Both the position numbers and the translations under genes were made by a program. Shown here piece after piece: positions 61,986-64,000 of a stretch of DNA of 64,000 nt (position 1 is its first letter; every line of letters starts with the position of its first letter). Location of the stretch: assembly GCA_964418585.1 (NCBI GenBank), contig CAYQMG010000045.1, positions 1-64,000 on the forward strand. Reading direction: 5' to 3'. The notes below the pieces were generated by a model. The model was not told the DNA's origin and did no database searches. It was given only the letters and a program-made list of their open reading frames with translations. This DNA comes from JAJRTE01 sp964418585 (GTDB taxonomy: Bacteria; Myxococcota_A; UBA796; JAJRTE01).

Positions 61986-64000
61986 TCAGGTACCGGCTTC
62001 TGCCTCCTCTATCAGGTCCACGTCCAGAGCCAGACTTTGCAGCTCCTTCACGAGGACGTTGAACGACTCAGGCAACCCAGCCTCCAGTGTATTCTCACCC
62101 TTCACGATGGACTCGTACATCCGGGTACGCCCCGCCACGTCGTCCGACTTGACGGTCAGGAACTCCTGCAGCCCAAACGCGGCTCCGTAGGCCTCCAGCG
62201 CCCAGACTTCCATCTCGCCGAGCCGTTGCCCGCCAAACTGCGCCTTCCCGCCCAACGGCTGCTGCGTCACAAGCGAGTAGGGCCCGATGGACCGGGCATG
62301 AATCTTGTCGTCCACCAGATGGTGAAGCTTCAACATGTACATCACGCCCACGGTGACCCGCGAGTCAAACGGCTCACCCGTCCTCCCATCGTACAGGGTG
62401 GCCTGCCCGGTAGGATCCAGGCCCGCCAACTTCAGGAACGTGCGAATCTCACTCTCCTCGGCATGGTCGAATACCGGGGTGGCCACGTGAACGCCGTTGC
62501 GAAGCTTGTCGGCAAGCGCGAACACCTCGTCGTCTCCAGCCTCCTCGAGGAACGATTCCACTTCCTTCGAGCCAGCGTATATCTCCCTCAGCAATTCCCG
62601 AACCCGGTCGGCCGACCGGTAGAGATCCACCAATTCCCCAATCTTGGCACCAAGACCACGTGCAGCCCACCCGAGATGCGTCTCGAGGATCTGACCCACG
62701 TTCATCCGAGATGGCACGCCCAGAGGATTCAACACGATGTCCACCGAACTGCCATCCTCAAGGAACGGCATGTCCTCCTCGGGAAGAACCTTGGAGATCA
62801 CACCCTTGTTTCCATGACGACCAGCCATCTTGTCGCCCACCGACAGCTTGCGCTTGATCGCCACGTAGACCTTCACAAGCTTGATGACCCCTGGCGGCAG
62901 CTCGTCTCCACGCTTCAGGCGCTCTATGCGCTGGTCCGAATTCTCACGAATACGATCCACCTGGTCATTCACCAGTTGGTACAGCTTGTGCACCTCCTCC
63001 TCGACCACCTCGTCGCCATCGATGGCAATCTCTTGCCACTTCTCGAACGGGAGAATCGTCACAATCTCCTCGTTGAACGTCTCCCCCATCCCGATGATGA
63101 CCTCACCGGTATCATCATCCACAATTCGCGTGGCGGAACGCCGCCCCTCGACAAGCTTCTGAAGTTGCCGATAGCCACTGTGGTAAACGGTACGAAGCTG
63201 CTCCTCGCAATCGCGCCGGATACGGTTGATCTCCTGGTCCTGAATCGCCTTGGCTCGAGCGTCCTTTTCGACGCCTTCCCGGGCGAATACCTGGGCGTGA
63301 ATCACCGTCCCCTGCACGCCAGGCGGCACCCGCAATGAGGTATCCCGAACGTCGCCCGCCTTCTCCCCGAAAATGGCCCGCAAAAGCTTCTCCTCGGGCG
63401 AAAGCTGAGTCTCCCCCTTCGGCGTGATCTTGCCCACCAGAATGTCACCGGTCCGCACCTCGGCACCAATACGCACAATGCCGCTGTCGTCCAGATCTTT
63501 CAGGGCCTCGTCGCCAACGTTCGGTATATCCCGGGTGATCTCCTCCTTGCCAAGCTTGGTGTCTCGAGCCGCGACTTCGAAATCCTCAATATGAATGCTC
63601 GTAAACACATCGTCCCGCACCAGGCGCTCGCTCACCAGGATCGAGTCCTCAAAGTTGTACCCGCCCCACGGCATGAAGGCGACCACCACATTCTGACCCA
63701 ACGCCAATTCACCAAGCGAACTGGAAGGCCCGTCGGCCAACACATCCCCTGCCTCCACCCGGTCCCCGACACGGACCACAGGCTTCTGGTTCAGACAGGT
63801 GCTCTGATTGGAACGCCGGAACTTGATCAGATTGTAGATATCCACCTCGTTCCCGGGCTCGCCGTCGTCCCCAAAGGTCTTCACCACCAACCGCGTGGCA
63901 TCCACACTGTCAACAATACCCGCTCGCCGGGCCAATACCGTGCCACCGGAGTCCCGTGCCACCACCCGCTCGATGCCTGTTCCGACAAAGGGGCTGTTCG
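61986..64000 (-). CDS. rpoB: RNA polymerase subunit beta, C-terminal part
   Basis: The last 670 residues of beta; the gene runs off the right edge (first visible residues SPFVGTGIERVVARDSG). Conserved stretches include NQKPVVRVGD, GQNVVVAFMPWGGYNFEDSI, KMAGRHGNKGVISK and GGKAQFGGQRLGEMEVWALE. The stop lies 60 nt before rpoC. Rifampicin-pocket residues are outside the window. Confidence 0.98.
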   Translation of the reverse strand, partial: NSPFVGTGIERVVARDSGGTVLARRAGIVDSVDATRLVVKTFGDDGEPGNEVDIYNLIKFRRSNQSTCLNQKPVVRVGDRVEAGDVLADGPSSSLGELALGQNVVVAFMPWGGYNFEDSILVSERLVRDDVFTSIHIEDFEVAARDTKLGKEEITRDIPNVGDEALKDLDDSGIVRIGAEVRTGDILVGKITPKGETQLSPEEKLLRAIFGEKAGDVRDTSLRVPPGVQGTVIHAQVFAREGVEKDARAKAIQDQEINRIRRDCEEQLRTVYHSGYRQLQKLVEGRRSATRIVDDDTGEVIIGMGETFNEEIVTILPFEKWQEIAIDGDEVVEEEVHKLYQLVNDQVDRIRENSDQRIERLKRGDELPPGVIKLVKVYVAIKRKLSVGDKMAGRHGNKGVISKVLPEEDMPFLEDGSSVDIVLNPLGVPSRMNVGQILETHLGWAARGLGAKIGELVDLYRSADRVRELLREIYAGSKEVESFLEEAGDDEVFALADKLRNGVHVATPVFDHAEESEIRTFLKLAGLDPTGQATLYDGRTGEPFDSRVTVGVMYMLKLHHLVDDKIHARSIGPYSLVTQQPLGGKAQFGGQRLGEMEVWALEAYGAAFGLQEFLTVKSDDVAGRTRMYESIVKGENTLEAGLPESFNVLVKELQSLALDVDLIEEAEAGT

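Noticed and set aside
57906..63338. 1810-codon open frame on the plus strand opposite rpoC and rpoB
   Set aside because: It is antisense to two unmistakable RNA polymerase genes; long mirror frames are expected from GC-rich third positions. No family resemblance or ribosome site.

Overview
The window is GC-rich, densely packed chromosomal DNA from a Gram-negative bacterium, most likely a deltaproteobacterium in the broad sense (Myxococcota or Desulfobacterota type). Evidence for this: a partial 16S rRNA gene; an outer-membrane TonB-dependent receptor; many lipoproteins; sigma-54 activators; a large Ser/Thr kinase-ATPase-TPR protein; and long histidine kinase/receiver operons. I saw no transposase, integrase, phage gene, CRISPR array or tRNA. 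The placement comes from gene content and memory of 16S features, not from a phylogeny.

Layout. 1-461: 5' part of a 16S rRNA gene (minus strand) with two good promoters behind it. 1.1-4.7 kb: a short/branched-chain acyl-CoA dehydrogenase and two unrecognised genes. 4.8-12.1 kb: one operon holding TetR, a SulP transporter, a degenerate nucleotide-kinase/BON/receiver protein, a membrane histidine kinase, a receiver, a kinase remnant without an ATP lobe, and a second receiver. 12.3-20.4 kb: Kup potassium transporter, tandem KH protein, metallophosphoesterase, an RluB-type pseudouridine synthase with an altered active site, ScpB, and an NtrC-type regulator. 20.8-37.9 kb: envelope and accessory genes, namely Kelch-like, Cys-rich, GH18-like and dockerin lipoproteins, a frameshifted radical SAM gene, a TonB-like protein, the giant kinase, a glycosyltransferase with a coiled-coil tail, and a radical SAM enzyme fused to a cysteine-less radical SAM copy. 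37.9-43.5 kb: TrmJ-like methyltransferase, two GCS2-type ligases (one degenerate) and an Hsp70 with an unusual tail.

43.9-48.4 kb is the most striking operon: zinc alcohol dehydrogenase, FOUR consecutive bacterial-microcompartment pentamer (BMC-P, EutN/CcmL) genes, an ACT-domain protein with an N-terminal extension resembling encapsulation peptides, and a UPF0210/PFL protein. No shell hexamer gene lies nearby, so I read it as a satellite locus that supplies vertices and candidate cargo to a microcompartment encoded elsewhere. 48.5-54.9 kb: MEMO/AmrB protein, then a SusC-like receptor paired with an Asp/Gly-repeat lipoprotein. 55.4-64 kb: LOG-family protein, rpsG, rpsL, rpoC and the 3' part of rpoB, with no fusA/tuf after rpsG.

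Across the window the palindrome CTCGAG is greatly over-represented in every reading frame and between genes. This resembles the highly iterated palindromes of cyanobacteria. It is depleted in the 53.1-54.9 kb lipoprotein gene.
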